From the NCBI RefSeq assembly GCF_013927005.1, contig NZ_CP055930.1, positions 124,001-188,000 of the forward strand: DNA of 64,000 bases, given 5' to 3'. Numbering within the stretch: position 1 is the first letter of the stretch; the number at the start of each line of letters is the position of its first letter. The translations under genes and the position numbers were made by a program. This DNA comes from Enterobacter sp. RHBSTW-00175. Its GTDB lineage: Bacteria; Pseudomonadota; Gammaproteobacteria; Enterobacterales; Enterobacteriaceae. Of the stretch, positions 9,702 through 25,728 are shown piece by piece. The notes beneath the pieces were generated by a model, which was not told the origin of the DNA, searched no databases, and saw nothing but the letters and a program-made list of their open reading frames with translations.

Positions 9702-9737
9702 AGCCCCCGGAAGATTTTCTTCCGGGGGCTTTTTTTT
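9702..9737 (+). terminator. his attenuator (rho-independent)
   Basis: A 13-bp perfect stem, AGCCCCCGGAAGA (9702-9714) with TCTTCCGGGGGCT (9718-9730), has a 3-base loop and is followed by seven T. It lies between hisL and hisG, so it is the regulated attenuator of the operon rather than an end terminator. Confidence 0.95.
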
Positions 9738-9782
9738 GGACTGAATTCAGACAGGTTAAAACAGGTTAACGAGGAATAAATA

Positions 9783-10682
9783 ATGTTAGATAACTCACGT
9801 TTACGCATAGCTATGCAAAAATCCGGCCGTCTTAGTGATGATTCACGCGAATTGCTGGCTCGCTGCGGGATTAAAATCAACCTGCACACTCAGCGCCTGA
9901 TTGCCCTGGCTGAGAATATGCCAATTGATATTCTGCGCGTGCGTGATGACGATATCCCGGGCCTGGTGATGGATGGCGTCGTTGATCTTGGGATCATTGG
10001 CGAAAACGTACTGGAAGAAGAGTTACTGACCCGCCGTGCACAGGGTGAAGACCCGCGCTACTTCACCCTGCGTCGTCTGGACTTCGGTGGTTGCCGTCTG
10101 TCTCTTGCAACCCCGGCGGATGAAGCATGGGATGGCCCGGCGGCACTGAACGGCAAACGTATCGCAACCTCTTACCCTCACCTGCTGAAGCGTTATCTGG
10201 ATCAAAAAGGCGTGCAGTTCAAATCCTGTCTGCTGAACGGTTCTGTTGAAGTTGCTCCACGCGCTGGCCTCGCTGATGCCATTTGCGACCTGGTGTCTAC
10301 TGGCGCAACTCTGGAAGCAAACGGCCTGCGTGAAGTGGAAGTGATTTACCGTTCCAAAGCCTGCCTTATCCAGCGCGATGGCGAAATGGACAGCGCCAAG
10401 CAGCAGCTTATCGACAGACTGCTGACCCGTATTCAGGGTGTGATTCAGGCTCGCGAATCAAAATACATCATGATGCACGCACCAACAGAACGTCTTGATG
10501 AAGTTATCGCCCTGTTACCTGGCGCTGAACGCCCAACCATTCTGCCGCTGGCAGGCGATCAGCAGCGTGTGGCGATGCACATGGTGAGCAGCGAAACCCT
10601 GTTCTGGGAAACCATGGAAAAACTGAAAGCACTGGGCGCAAGCTCTATTCTGGTGCTGCCAATTGAGAAGATGATGGAGTAA
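9783..10682 (+). CDS. hisG: ATP phosphoribosyltransferase
   Basis: A 299-residue long-form HisG starting [20 protein letters not shown]. It catalyses the first step of histidine synthesis, joining ATP and PRPP, and is the feedback-inhibited enzyme. Residues 1 to about 225 form the two catalytic lobes, with the PRPP-binding segment [14 protein letters not shown] at about 169-182. The C-terminal ACT-like domain binds histidine. It is the first gene after the attenuator, with a GAGGAA ribosome site. Confidence 0.98.
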   Translation: MLDNSRLRIAMQKSGRLSDDSRELLARCGIKINLHTQRLIALAENMPIDILRVRDDDIPGLVMDGVVDLGIIGENVLEEELLTRRAQGEDPRYFTLRRLDFGGCRLSLATPADEAWDGPAALNGKRIATSYPHLLKRYLDQKGVQFKSCLLNGSVEVAPRAGLADAICDLVSTGATLEANGLREVEVIYRSKACLIQRDGEMDSAKQQLIDRLLTRIQGVIQARESKYIMMHAPTERLDEVIALLPGAERPTILPLAGDQQRVAMHMVSSETLFWETMEKLKALGASSILVLPIEKMME

Positions 10683-10687
10683 TTGCC

Positions 10688-16192
<5,505 letters not shown>

Positions 16193-16199
<7 letters not shown>

Positions 16200-16804
16200 C
16201 AGAGCAACAACAGGCACAGCTGGACTGGGAAAAAACTGACGGATTATTGCCAGTCGTTGTACAACATGCCGTATCAGGTGAAGTCCTGATGCTGGGATAT
16301 GTGAACCAGGAGGCGCTGGCTAAAACGGTCGACAGCGGTAAAGTCACTTTCTTCTCGCGCACCAAACAGCGCCTGTGGACCAAAGGTGAAACTTCGGGCC
16401 ATTTCCTGAACGTGGTCAGCATTACGCCGGACTGTGATAACGACACCCTGCTTATCCTGGCAAACCCAATTGGCCCGACCTGCCATAAAGGCACCAGCAG
16501 CTGCTTCGGTGATGCTAGCCACCAGTGGTTGTTCCTGTATCAGCTTGAACAGCTGTTAGCGGAACGCAAAACGGCGGACCCGCAAAGCTCGTATACCGCG
16601 AAGCTGTACGCCAGCGGTACGAAACGTATTGCGCAGAAAGTGGGTGAAGAAGGGGTAGAAACGGCTCTGGCGGCGACCGTACATGACCGCGAAGAATTGA
16701 CTAACGAAGCCTCGGATTTGATGTATCACCTGCTGGTGCTACTGCAAGACCAGGATCTCGATTTAACCGCGGTTATTGAGAATCTGCGTAAACGCCACAA
16801 ATAA
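16193..16804 (+). CDS. hisI: Phosphoribosyl-AMP cyclohydrolase / phosphoribosyl-ATP pyrophosphatase
   Basis: A 203-residue bifunctional enzyme. The N-terminal cyclohydrolase domain (to about residue 110) has the metal-binding CDNDTLL and CHKGTSSCF segments. The C-terminal domain is the MazG-like pyrophosphohydrolase with [11 protein letters not shown]. It carries out steps two and three of the pathway and is the last gene of the operon. Confidence 0.98.
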
Positions 16805-16836
16805 AAAAAAGACCGGGGAAACCCGGTCTTTTTTTG
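16803..16836. terminator. Terminator between hisI and wzzB
   Basis: GACCGGG (16811-16817) pairs with CCCGGTC (16822-16828) around a GAAA tetraloop. A run of eight A lies before it and seven T after. It ends the his operon and, on the other strand, wzzB. Confidence 0.95.
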
Positions 16837-16844
16837 TCTGCTTA

Positions 16845-17825
16845 TCAGGCTTTTGGTGTGTAGCTGCGTAACGCGTTACGAACCAACACCACGCTTGAAC
16901 CGATAATCCCACCCAGCAGCACCGCCAGAATCATCGTCAAAACGCGTTTCGGACTGTCACGTTTGATCGGAAGGTCTGGTTTCATTACGTAGCGATAAAC
17001 ATGGATAGTTGAAGGGTCGACATTAAGGTTTTGAATATCCAACAAATTTTGCTTAGTCTGATAGTATGCTGGAGAAAACACCAGTGGGCGGGAGGACTCA
17101 TTTTGAACCATTGAGCTCAGTGCCTCTGTACCCAGCAGGAACATCGTTTCCTGCGTGACATCCTGAGTTTGCTGAATCTGAGGAGAGATAATTTTAGCAG
17201 CCTGGGCATTTTTAAGTGCTTCTATGATCTGCTTAATACGCAGATCTTTTTGCTCCTGGGCGACCTTCTCCTGGTTATCAAGGGAATCTTTCAGCGTTGA
17301 AATCTGCTGTTTGATATTGTCTTTCAGGTCAGCGCTCAGCTCTTTTGCGGTCTGCTCATCAACCTGCTGGATATACAGTGCCAGTTGTTTTTGCGAAGCT
17401 TCTGCGCTGCTCGCTTCATAAGACACATTCAGTGGCAGAGTCTGTCCTTTAACTGATTGTTCAATGACCAGTTTTTCCGGATCTTGTTGATTATCAAGCG
17501 ACTGTGACAAGGCTGAAAATGCAGAATAGAAGCGATTAATTGTGCGTAACTGCACATCGTTCATTGATGGCGCAGCGTTTCCATACAGAATGTTGAGTGC
17601 ATTGTTATAGCTCGCTACTTGCGCGGCATCTGGCTGAGTAATGATTGCGTTAGACGTCCATTTCTCTTTCGTGACGAGCAGGTACGCACCAGCCAATATG
17701 ATGGCTATAACGACAAACACACTGATCGTCCATTTACTTCGCCAAAGTTGCATTACTAAATCAATCAAATCAATTTGCTCGCGGTCATCGCTACGAGTGA
17801 CTGCGTTATTGTTGTTATGCGTCAT
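16845..17825 (-). CDS. wzzB: O-antigen chain length determinant WzzB
   Basis: A 326-residue polysaccharide co-polymerase. One membrane segment lies at about residues 33-53 and a second near 297-317, with a long periplasmic coiled-coil-rich region between them. The Pro-rich segment before the second membrane helix (KPDLPIKRDSPKR) is a Wzz feature. WzzB sets the modal length of Wzy-polymerised O-antigen. Its position beside hisI is as in E. coli. It has its own upstream region, shared divergently with the epimerase gene at 18015. Note that no wzy is seen in this window's O-antigen cluster. Confidence 0.95.
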   Translation of the reverse strand: MTHNNNNAVTRSDDREQIDLIDLVMQLWRSKWTISVFVVIAIILAGAYLLVTKEKWTSNAIITQPDAAQVASYNNALNILYGNAAPSMNDVQLRTINRFYSAFSALSQSLDNQQDPEKLVIEQSVKGQTLPLNVSYEASSAEASQKQLALYIQQVDEQTAKELSADLKDNIKQQISTLKDSLDNQEKVAQEQKDLRIKQIIEALKNAQAAKIISPQIQQTQDVTQETMFLLGTEALSSMVQNESSRPLVFSPAYYQTKQNLLDIQNLNVDPSTIHVYRYVMKPDLPIKRDSPKRVLTMILAVLLGGIIGSSVVLVRNALRSYTPKA

Positions 17826-18014
17826 ACAATCCCTAACGGTAAAAGCATAAAAATATTATTTGTATAGTTTATCCTGTACTGACGATTTTTCTATAGGAAT
17901 CCTATGAGTTATCTGTTCACAGGTGAAGTTTTGCTAACCCGGCACTTAGCGGTATGATGCACACCATCTTTTGCGCATAGCGCATCGCGATATTTGTTAC
18001 TGAAGAGGATTGGT

Positions 18015-19019
18015 ATGAAATTTTTGGTCACCGGAGCCGCTGGTTTTATTGGCTTTCACGTCAGCGAACGACTTCTGAAGGCGGGCCATCAGGTTGTGGG
18101 TATTGATAACCTGAACAGCTACTACGATGTGAGCCTGAAGCAAGCCCGACTGGATCTTTTGGCGTCTGAGAATTTTACGTTTCGCAAACTTGACCTCGCC
18201 GACCGTGAAGGGATGGCTGCACTCTTTGCTGAAGAGAAGTTTGACCGGGTTATTCACCTGGCTGCTCAGGCAGGCGTGCGTTACTCGCTGGAAAACCCTC
18301 ATGTCTACGCCGAATCTAACCTGATTGGGCACCTTAACGTTCTGGAAGGCTGCCGCCATAACCAGGTTCAGCATTTAGTTTATGCGTCTTCCAGCTCCGT
18401 GTATGGCCTGAACAGCAAGATGCCATTCTCTACCGATGATTCAGTGGATCACCCTGTATCTCTGTACGCGGCCACCAAGAAAGCAAATGAGCTGATGGCG
18501 CACACCTATTCGCATCTTTACGGTCTGCCAACCACCGGGCTGCGCTTCTTTACCGTTTACGGCCCGTGGGGTCGCCCGGACATGGCGCTGTTTAAGTTTA
18601 CCAAAGCGATGCTCGAAGGTAACAGTATCGATGTGTATAACTACGGCAAGATGAAGCGCGACTTTACCTATATCGACGATATCGTCGAAGGTATCATTCG
18701 CCTTCAGGACGTCATCCCACAGCCAAATCCGGAGTGGACTGTTGAAACGGGTTCTCCTGCGTCAAGTTCCGCGCCGTACCATATTTACAACATCGGCAAC
18801 AGCGCGCCTGTTGAGCTGATGGATTACATCACCGCACTCGAAGAAGCCCTGGGCTCCGAAGCGAAAAAGAACATGATGCCTGTACAGCCAGGTGATGTGC
18901 TGGAAACCAGCGCAGACACAAAACCCCTTCAGGATGTGGTTGGCTTTAAGCCACAAACCTCGGTAAAAGAAGGGGTTAAGAATTTTGTAGACTGGTATCG
19001 CAATTTCTACAACGTCTAA
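18015..19019 (+). CDS. uge: UDP-glucuronate 4-epimerase-like SDR enzyme
   Basis: From the ATG at 18015, which has an AGAGGA ribosome site, the product has 334 residues. The NAD-binding motif GAAGFIG is at 7-13 and YxxxK (Tyr151, Lys155) supplies the catalytic pair. It closely resembles Klebsiella Uge and other UDP-GlcA 4-epimerases, which turn UDP-GlcA into UDP-GalA for LPS core, capsule or O-antigen. The adjacent ugd makes its likely substrate. It is the only plus-strand gene among the minus-strand polysaccharide genes here. The substrate is inferred from similarity. Confidence 0.88.
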   Translation: MKFLVTGAAGFIGFHVSERLLKAGHQVVGIDNLNSYYDVSLKQARLDLLASENFTFRKLDLADREGMAALFAEEKFDRVIHLAAQAGVRYSLENPHVYAESNLIGHLNVLEGCRHNQVQHLVYASSSSVYGLNSKMPFSTDDSVDHPVSLYAATKKANELMAHTYSHLYGLPTTGLRFFTVYGPWGRPDMALFKFTKAMLEGNSIDVYNYGKMKRDFTYIDDIVEGIIRLQDVIPQPNPEWTVETGSPASSSAPYHIYNIGNSAPVELMDYITALEEALGSEAKKNMMPVQPGDVLETSADTKPLQDVVGFKPQTSVKEGVKNFVDWYRNFYNV

Positions 19020-19026
19020 AAACAAC

Positions 19027-19056
19027 AATGCCCGGCAGTGCCGGGCATTTTTTTAC
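19027..19056 (+). terminator. Terminator downstream of the epimerase gene
   Basis: AATGCCCGGC (19027-19036) pairs with GCCGGGCATT (19040-19049), with a 3-base loop and a following T run. It ends uge where it converges with ugd. Confidence 0.92.
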
Positions 19057-19075
19057 GCGTTATCTGCAATAACCA

Positions 19076-20242
19076 TCAGTCACTGCCAAACAGATCGCGG
19101 GTATACACTTTATCCGCCACATCTGCCAGCTCATCCGCCATACGGTTAGAGATGATCACATCCGCCTCTTTCTTAAAGGCATCCAGGTCACGAACCACAC
19201 GGGAGTGGAAGAACTCATCTTCTTTCATCGCTGGCTCATAAATCACAACCTGCACACCCTTCGCCTTGATACGCTTCATGATCCCCTGAATAGAAGAGGC
19301 GCGGAAGTTATCAGAGCCGCTTTTCATGATCAAACGGTACACACCCACAACTTTCGGGCGACGCGCAAGGATGGAATCAGAGATAAAGTCTTTACGCGTA
19401 CGGTTAGCATCAACAATCGCTGAGATCAGGTTGTTTGGCACAGCCTGATAGTTCGCCAGCAGCTGTTTGGTGTCTTTCGGCAGGCAATAACCACCATAAC
19501 CAAACGACGGGTTGTTGTAGTGGTTGCCAATGCGCGGATCCAGGCAGACACCTTCGATAATCTGACGCGTGTTCAGACCCAGGCTTTCGGCATAGCTGTC
19601 CAGCTCATTGAAGTACGCAACGCGCATCGCCAGATAGGTGTTCGCGAAGAGTTTAATCGCTTCGGCTTCGGTGGAATCGGTAAACAGTACCGCGATATCC
19701 TTCTTAATCGCCCCTTCCTGAAGCAGTGCAGCAAAACGCTCAGCACGCTCAGAACGCTCGCCAATCACAATACGGGACGGATGCAGGTTATCGTATAACG
19801 CCCTTCCCTCACGCAGGAACTCTGGCGAGAAGAAGACATTATCAATACCCAGCTTTTCCTTGATGGATTTGGTGAAGCCTACAGGAATGGTCGATTTGAT
19901 AATCATCACCGCATTCGGGTTGATCGCCGTAACATCCTTAATCACCGCTTCGACACTGGAGGTATTGAAGTAGTTGGTTTTCGGATCGTAATCGGTTGGC
20001 GTAGCGATGATGACGTAGTCCGCGTTGCGGTATGCGTCTTCTTTATCCGTCGTTGCGCGGAAATTCAGAGGTTTATTGGAAAGATAATCCTGGATCTCCT
20101 TATCAACAATCGGGGAGACTTTCTGATTAAGCATATCCACTTTGGCCTGCACGATATCCAGCGCGACCACTTCGTGATTCTGCGCAATCAGAATACCGTT
20201 TGAAAGACCAACATAGCCTGTTCCGGAGATTGTTATTTTCAT
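19076..20242 (-). CDS. ugd: UDP-glucose 6-dehydrogenase
   Basis: A 388-residue enzyme of the UDP-glucose/GDP-mannose dehydrogenase family. The Rossmann motif GTGYVG is at 7-12 and the catalytic Cys253 is in [12 protein letters not shown]. It oxidises UDP-glucose to UDP-glucuronate in two NAD-dependent steps. The product feeds colanic acid (glucuronate) and the neighbouring epimerase. It lies between wzzB and gnd as in E. coli. Confidence 0.97.
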   Translation of the reverse strand: MKITISGTGYVGLSNGILIAQNHEVVALDIVQAKVDMLNQKVSPIVDKEIQDYLSNKPLNFRATTDKEDAYRNADYVIIATPTDYDPKTNYFNTSSVEAVIKDVTAINPNAVMIIKSTIPVGFTKSIKEKLGIDNVFFSPEFLREGRALYDNLHPSRIVIGERSERAERFAALLQEGAIKKDIAVLFTDSTEAEAIKLFANTYLAMRVAYFNELDSYAESLGLNTRQIIEGVCLDPRIGNHYNNPSFGYGGYCLPKDTKQLLANYQAVPNNLISAIVDANRTRKDFISDSILARRPKVVGVYRLIMKSGSDNFRASSIQGIMKRIKAKGVQVVIYEPAMKEDEFFHSRVVRDLDAFKKEADVIISNRMADELADVADKVYTRDLFGSD

Positions 20243-20398
20243 CGTTCAACTTCTTCAAGTATGAGTGTCAGGAAGCGCGTTCGCACCACCGCAATAAACA
20301 ACTGTTGAGGTTTTTACCTCTTATGTTTATCAGCTGTCAAGGCGAATGCCTTGCTACAGGAGTGAGATAACACAGAGGTTTATTCTGCGTTGAGAGAG

Positions 20399-20426
20399 CC
20401 TTGTTGCACGAAGCAAGTCAACAAGG
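20399..20426. repeat. Inverted repeat in the ugd-gnd interval
   Basis: CCTTGTTG (20399-20406) and CAACAAGG (20419-20426) form an 8-bp stem with a 12-base loop. It is downstream of gnd and upstream of ugd. There is no U-run, so it is not a classical terminator. A smaller hairpin, GAGG-TTTTTA-CCTC, lies at about 20306-20320. Confidence 0.5.
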
Positions 20427-20438
20427 GGGCGGAGCGAT

Positions 20439-20466
20439 AAAAAAAGCCCGGTGGATTTCACCGGGC
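20439..20466 (-). terminator. gnd terminator
   Basis: GCCCGGTG (20446-20453) pairs with CACCGGGC (20459-20466). Read on the minus strand it is followed by a run of seven U (plus-strand A at 20439-20445). It lies 28 bp past the gnd stop. Confidence 0.93.
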
Positions 20467-20493
20467 CTGGCTATCAGACTGGTTTAAATCAGA

Positions 20494-21900
20494 TTAATCC
20501 AGCCATTCGGTGTGGAACACACCTTCTTTATCAGTACGTTTGTAAGTATGCGCACCGAAGTAGTCACGCTGTGCCTGAATCAGGTTGGCAGGCAGAACGG
20601 CAGCACGGTAGCTGTCGTAGTACGCCACAGCGGCAGAGAAGGTTGGAACCGGGATACCGTTTTGAACTGCATAAGCGACTACGTCACGCAGTGCCTGCTG
20701 GTATTCGTCAGCAATTTTCTTGAAGTACGGTGCCAGCAGCAGGTTTGCGATACCGGCATTTTCAGCGTAGGCATCGGTGATTTTTTGCAGGAATTGCGCA
20801 CGAATGATGCAACCAGCACGGAAGATCTTCGCAATTTCGCCGTAGTTCAGATCCCAGTTGTTCTCGTCAGAAGCTGCGCGCAGCTGAGAGAAACCTTGCG
20901 CATAGGAGACGATTTTACCCAGGTACAGTGCACGACGAACTTTCTCGACGAACTCCGCTTTCTCGCCTGCTGGTTTAGCCTGCGGGCCAGACAGTACTTT
21001 AGAAGCCGCGACGCGCTGCTCTTTCAGAGAAGAGATGTAGCGTGCAAATACAGATTCGGTGATCAAAGACAGTGGTTCGCCCAGATCCAGAGAGCTCTGG
21101 CTGGTCCATTTACCGGTGCCTTTGTTCGCTGCTTCATCCAGAATCACATCAACCAGGTATTTACCTTCTTCATCTTTCTTGGTGAAGATATCTTTGGTGA
21201 TGTCGATCAGGTAGCTGTTAAGCTCACCTTTGTTCCAGTCAGTGAAGGTCTGAGCAAGTTCTTCGTTAGACAGGTTCAGGCCGCCTTTCAGCAGGGAATA
21301 TGCTTCTGCAATCAGCTGCATATCGCCGTATTCGATACCGTTGTGCACCATCTTTACATAGTGACCCGCACCGTCCGGACCGATATAGGTCACGCATGGC
21401 TCACCATCTTCAGCGATAGCTGCGATTTTGGTCAGGATTGGGGCAACCAGTTCGTAAGCTTCTTTCTGACCGCCAGGCATGATAGATGGGCCTTTCAGCG
21501 CGCCTTCTTCACCACCGGAAACACCGGTACCGATGAAGTTAAAGCCTTCAGCAGACAGTTCACGATTACGACGAATGGTGTCCTGGAAGAAGGTGTTACC
21601 GCCATCAATAATGATGTCGCCCTTTTCCAGATATGGCTTCAGGGAATCGATGGCTGCGTCTGTGCCAGCGCCCGCTTTAACCATTAACAGGATACGACGA
21701 GGCGTTTCCAGCGATTCAACAAACTCCTGAACCGTGTAGAACGGAACCAGTTTCTTGCCTGGGTTTTCGGCAATCACTTCTTCGGTTTTTTCACGGGAGC
21801 GGTTGAAAACGGACACGGTATAACCACGGCTTTCGATGTTGAGCGCCAGGTTGCGCCCCATCACTGCCATACCGACAACGCCGATCTGTTGCTTGGACAT
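20494..21900 (-). CDS. gnd: 6-phosphogluconate dehydrogenase, decarboxylating
   Basis: A 468-residue enzyme, the E. coli length, starting [20 protein letters not shown]. The NADP-binding motif GMAVMG is at about 10-15. The catalytic region includes [11 protein letters not shown] and [11 protein letters not shown]. It oxidises and decarboxylates 6-phosphogluconate to ribulose 5-phosphate in the pentose phosphate pathway. It is the classical flank of enterobacterial O-antigen clusters and so often recombines with them. Confidence 0.98.
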   Translation of the reverse strand: MSKQQIGVVGMAVMGRNLALNIESRGYTVSVFNRSREKTEEVIAENPGKKLVPFYTVQEFVESLETPRRILLMVKAGAGTDAAIDSLKPYLEKGDIIIDGGNTFFQDTIRRNRELSAEGFNFIGTGVSGGEEGALKGPSIMPGGQKEAYELVAPILTKIAAIAEDGEPCVTYIGPDGAGHYVKMVHNGIEYGDMQLIAEAYSLLKGGLNLSNEELAQTFTDWNKGELNSYLIDITKDIFTKKDEEGKYLVDVILDEAANKGTGKWTSQSSLDLGEPLSLITESVFARYISSLKEQRVAASKVLSGPQAKPAGEKAEFVEKVRRALYLGKIVSYAQGFSQLRAASDENNWDLNYGEIAKIFRAGCIIRAQFLQKITDAYAENAGIANLLLAPYFKKIADEYQQALRDVVAYAVQNGIPVPTFSAAVAYYDSYRAAVLPANLIQAQRDYFGAHTYKRTDKEGVFHTEWLD

Positions 21901-22050
21901 TCTATACTCCTGTCAGGTGTGAATTTCCTGCCACTTAACCTGGCGGCAGGTAAATAGTGAAGAATATGTTAACTCAGGATCACAGAAAGAAGGTAGCAAT
22001 TGATGTCTTACAAAGGATAATTGCCACTTGTATGGTATAATCCGCAACCC

Positions 22051-23472
22051 CTAGTAGGCTCCATCCCTCTTTAAGACAACATTTATTGTTTTGAATAGTA
22101 TCGCGATGTCATTCCACATTGACCAATTTTTGACATACCATGCATCGAAGTAAACACGCGTTTCGTAATCTATATCGTTGCGTCCACTTACCTGCCAGAG
22201 GCCTGTCATGCCAGGTTTCGCCATTAGATAGTACTCAACCGAATCACTATAACGTTCGAGTTCTTCTTGTACTATTGGACGCGGACCAACCAGGCTCATA
22301 CTCCCAGCCAGAACATTAAACAACTGAGGCAATTCGTCAAGACTGGTTCTTCGTATAAATCGACCTATATGAGTAATACGTGGATCATCTTTAAGTTTAA
22401 AATCTTTTTCCCATTCGGCTCTGGACACAGGGTCAGTTGCAAGAATTTTTTCAAGAACTTCCTGCGAGTTCATTACCATTGAACGGAATTTTAGGCATTT
22501 GAATTTTTTACCACCTTTTCCAATTCGCTCATGGCCAAATATTGCAGGTCCCCCATCTTTCTTAACCTGCCAGAAGAGATATGCCAAAAGAGGAGATGCC
22601 ATTATTATGATAGCTAATGAACCAAAAATATCGAAAAGGCGTTTACGTATCTGAGACGTTCTTTTTGCAAGATTATTGTTAACCCGAAGGATCATCACCT
22701 CATGGCTAAAAATAAAAGCCATGTCGGTGCCATAAAGTGGTAGACCTCGTGTTGTTGGTATAACAGAGACATGCCTGAAATTGTATTTTGCGAGACTTCT
22801 GACCCAACCGTCTCGAATATCCACCTGATCTGACTCAACAGCGATAATAAACTGCATTGATTTGTCATAGGTATTCTGTAAAAAACTTACATCGTAATTT
22901 ACAATTGGACAGCCAAAAATCTCTTTCTCTTTAGAATCATCACCGATAAAACATTTAATCTTAAAGCCTAAGTTTTTTTCACTGCTAATCGCCAAATATG
23001 CATCGATTGCATTTTTTCCACATCCGATGATTATGGTATCTCTTTTCCAGAGACCAAATTTATCCAAGACTTGACGTAATAATGACCGGCCGACAGGAAC
23101 CATTATGAATGCGAAGGACCAGGTGAAGACCCACAGATAGCGTGAAAAGTGCCATTTTGAGAAGGCATTAATAGCCAGATCTATAATAGCAAAAATGAGA
23201 AGTGTTCTTAGAACTTCTTTTAATTCAAACCAAAATGGTTTTCTGTAAGAGTAATGGCGAAGTCGAATCCAATACCAGGCTACGCATAGTAGACTAATAA
23301 GTACATGCGTGATTAACTTATCATTAAACTGATCCTGTAAAATAAACGCGTGTAACCCTCCAAAAATTTCGCGAACCAGTAGAATGGAAATAAAAAATGA
23401 AGATGTTATTAAGATAAAATCAAGCAATGCAGTGACTATTTTAATAATCAAAAACTTTAAACCATTGTTCAT
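22051..23472 (-). CDS. wbaP: Undecaprenyl-phosphate galactose phosphotransferase WbaP
   Basis: A 473-residue polyprenyl-phosphate hexose-1-phosphate transferase. The N-terminal half has about four or five membrane segments and a central Rossmann-like domain. The C-terminal catalytic domain starts after a further membrane segment at about residues 280-300 and contains [14 protein letters not shown] and SLVGPRPI. It ends LKRDGAY, nearly as in Salmonella WbaP. It loads a sugar 1-phosphate, usually galactose, onto undecaprenyl phosphate to start the O-antigen repeat unit. It is the last gene of the O-antigen operon, next to gnd. The exact sugar is inferred from family. Confidence 0.92.
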   Translation of the reverse strand: MNNGLKFLIIKIVTALLDFILITSSFFISILLVREIFGGLHAFILQDQFNDKLITHVLISLLCVAWYWIRLRHYSYRKPFWFELKEVLRTLLIFAIIDLAINAFSKWHFSRYLWVFTWSFAFIMVPVGRSLLRQVLDKFGLWKRDTIIIGCGKNAIDAYLAISSEKNLGFKIKCFIGDDSKEKEIFGCPIVNYDVSFLQNTYDKSMQFIIAVESDQVDIRDGWVRSLAKYNFRHVSVIPTTRGLPLYGTDMAFIFSHEVMILRVNNNLAKRTSQIRKRLFDIFGSLAIIIMASPLLAYLFWQVKKDGGPAIFGHERIGKGGKKFKCLKFRSMVMNSQEVLEKILATDPVSRAEWEKDFKLKDDPRITHIGRFIRRTSLDELPQLFNVLAGSMSLVGPRPIVQEELERYSDSVEYYLMAKPGMTGLWQVSGRNDIDYETRVYFDAWYVKNWSMWNDIAILFKTINVVLKRDGAY

Positions 23473-23488
23473 ATATCGCTAAGTCCTT

Positions 23489-24412
23489 TTATTTCCAGAA
23501 CCGTTTATGCATACTTAACTTTCTTACGATGTTAACTGGTATTCGCTTGTATTTTTTACCTAACTTATAACCTAATATTTTGGAAAAATTATTCATGCAA
23601 GCTAACAGTATGTAATGTGGTGCATTTTTTAAAAGATATCTAAACTCGGACTTTAAGAACTTACCACCTTCGCTCTTTGCACCACCAAATCGCTCACCAA
23701 TCCAGGCCTGGTCACAATGGAATACGCCAATATCAAAATATCGTTTGAATTCCTCGACAGGAGAATAGTTATGAGAGTGCTTAACACTACTTAGTGGTTG
23801 ATAACCCACTTTAAAACCTGACCTCAACGCATTGGCAGCGAAAAGCATATCTTCACAAAGAATAGTATTGTTTGCAAACCCACCAATTTTATTAAATGCC
23901 GAAAGTCTGTACGCTGAGAAAGAATTAGAAAGAAACACAGCTTTTATTCCTACTCCCTGAGACTTAGCATCATTTTCGTTAACAACATAACCATGATTGG
24001 AATAATTAAAAAAACGTGCATGGGATGCAACAGGGTTCGCATTATCATGCGGCAATTGTTTGCCATATGCAGCAGCTAAATCTTTGTTTTCTTCAAACAA
24101 AGTAATCAAGTTATCAATTGAGGAGCGATTCTGAAGAATTGCATCCTGCGTCATAAAAATGACTATATCACATGAATCAGCTACCAAGCTGGCACCATAA
24201 TTACGAGTACCACCATGATTAAATTCGCTATTAGGGATTTGGTAAACCTCAAAACCATAGTCTTTAGCAATTTTTACCGTTTTATCATTCGAACCGGAAT
24301 CGATAATAATTACACGTCCATCATAATATTTTCGGATGTTGAGTGCGGCATTTTCCCAAAGTGCACCACCATTATATGTTGGAATGACGATGGCACAATT
24401 TAAATTATTCAT
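23489..24412 (-). CDS. Glycosyltransferase family 2, RfbN/WbaN-like rhamnosyltransferase
   Basis: A 307-residue GT-A transferase. VIPTYNGG is at 9-16, DSGSNDKT at 38-45, and FNHGGTRN at 64-71. The last motif is shared with rhamnosyltransferases such as Salmonella WbaN, which adds rhamnose to galactose-PP-undecaprenol. TQDAIL at 88-93 holds the acidic pair expected to bind metal and nucleotide. With WbaP directly downstream and rmlABCD in the same operon, it is the best candidate to add L-rhamnose as the second sugar. The acceptor is inferred. Codon use is A+T-rich like its neighbours. Confidence 0.8.
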   Translation of the reverse strand: MNNLNCAIVIPTYNGGALWENAALNIRKYYDGRVIIIDSGSNDKTVKIAKDYGFEVYQIPNSEFNHGGTRNYGASLVADSCDIVIFMTQDAILQNRSSIDNLITLFEENKDLAAAYGKQLPHDNANPVASHARFFNYSNHGYVVNENDAKSQGVGIKAVFLSNSFSAYRLSAFNKIGGFANNTILCEDMLFAANALRSGFKVGYQPLSSVKHSHNYSPVEEFKRYFDIGVFHCDQAWIGERFGGAKSEGGKFLKSEFRYLLKNAPHYILLACMNNFSKILGYKLGKKYKRIPVNIVRKLSMHKRFWK

Positions 24413-24471
24413 TGGTATCTCACTTTCAAACGAACTGATAATTTCATCACTTCAAATAAAAACCACATCCA

Positions 24472-25728
24472 CTAGGATTTTGAATTTGGCCAAAGTATTT
24501 TTTCTTTTCTGATAAAAAACCAGAAGCATGTGATAATAAACAATTCAACCAACGCAATGGAACCCGCAACGCCATTGATACCAAAGGTATGAACCAACGG
24601 ATAAATCGCAGCCAAATAACAAATAAGCGCCATCAAATAAATTCTTTTAAGATAATAACTAAAGCCTGCCGGAATAATTATAAGATTAACAAGGATCATT
24701 GAATAAGAAATAATCCCTTGCGTTATTATCATAATCATTAGCAATTTTGAAATGGCCTGAGCCTGCGAGAAAAACAAAGCAATAATAGTTTCCCCAAGAA
24801 AAACATTCCCAAGATATGCAATTACGGTCAATCCTGTAAAGATATATAAAACCGTAAGTAGCAGTTTTCTTACTTTCTCAAAATTGTGTTTTTGGAAAAG
24901 AGTACAAACATTACTAAACGTAGCCTGAACGAGTGGTATATAAAGCTGTCGTAATACATTCGCCAGTTTATCCGCAAAGCTATATAAACCGAGAGCTGCA
25001 TCCCCAAGAAAATATTTTACAATAAGCGGGTTAAAGTACGTAAAGCCAAGTGTTAAGAATGAGGCTGAGAAATTATGATAACTCTCTTTCGTAATTGATA
25101 TTGCTGCTGTGTATGACATATCTTCACGAGATATCATAGCAATTTTCTTTCTAACGAGAATAAACTGCATTATCAGCCCAGCGATTAGCGGAGAGAGTAA
25201 CTGTAAGCCAGCCGCAGTAAGAACATCCGCTGTTGAATGGACAAATAATAGAATCAATACCAATGATAGCACTCGAGCCGAGAAATTTAGTAATGCTACG
25301 TATGAATTTTTGCCCAGCCCCTGAAATAACCATACAGGCATAACAATAGAGCACAAGGAAGAGAATGCGCCAAGCAACATTAAATTACGATCTATTGATG
25401 TCAAATTAATAAAAAGAGATAGTGTGAAAACAACAACCATAACAACACTATAAATAAACAACTTAACAAGCTGAACATTGCTGTATAATTTGTTGATCTC
25501 TTTCTTATTATCTACATTTATGCCGACTCCGCGAGCTGCTGAAAAATTAAAACCGAAGTCTACAAGAAAAATGCAAATATAACTAATGGCTTGAGCAAAG
25601 CTAACCTTACCGAAAGCTGCAACTCCGAGAACATGAGCCAAGTAAGGTATCATTACCAGTGGTAGTACTATATTTGATATTTGTACCACATATAGATAAA
25701 AGGTTTCTCGTTTAATATTCTTATCCAT
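24472..25728 (-). CDS. wzx: O-antigen flippase Wzx
   Basis: A 418-residue protein from the ATG at 25728, which overlaps the upstream stop as TAATG; an alternative in-frame start at 25749 lies inside the previous gene. It is hydrophobic throughout with about twelve membrane segments and belongs to the MATE/MOP polysaccharide transporter superfamily. It should flip undecaprenyl-linked repeat units to the periplasm. It is the only multi-pass transporter in the cluster, and is distinct from WzxC of the colanic acid operon. Confidence 0.9.
   Translation of the reverse strand: MDKNIKRETFYLYVVQISNIVLPLVMIPYLAHVLGVAAFGKVSFAQAISYICIFLVDFGFNFSAARGVGINVDNKKEINKLYSNVQLVKLFIYSVVMVVVFTLSLFINLTSIDRNLMLLGAFSSLCSIVMPVWLFQGLGKNSYVALLNFSARVLSLVLILLFVHSTADVLTAAGLQLLSPLIAGLIMQFILVRKKIAMISREDMSYTAAISITKESYHNFSASFLTLGFTYFNPLIVKYFLGDAALGLYSFADKLANVLRQLYIPLVQATFSNVCTLFQKHNFEKVRKLLLTVLYIFTGLTVIAYLGNVFLGETIIALFFSQAQAISKLLMIMIITQGIISYSMILVNLIIIPAGFSYYLKRIYLMALICYLAAIYPLVHTFGINGVAGSIALVELFIITCFWFFIRKEKILWPNSKS

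Noticed and set aside
20512..21687. A 391-codon plus-strand frame opposite gnd.
   Set aside because: It is a mirror of the strongly biased gnd codons with no family resemblance; gnd itself is unambiguous.
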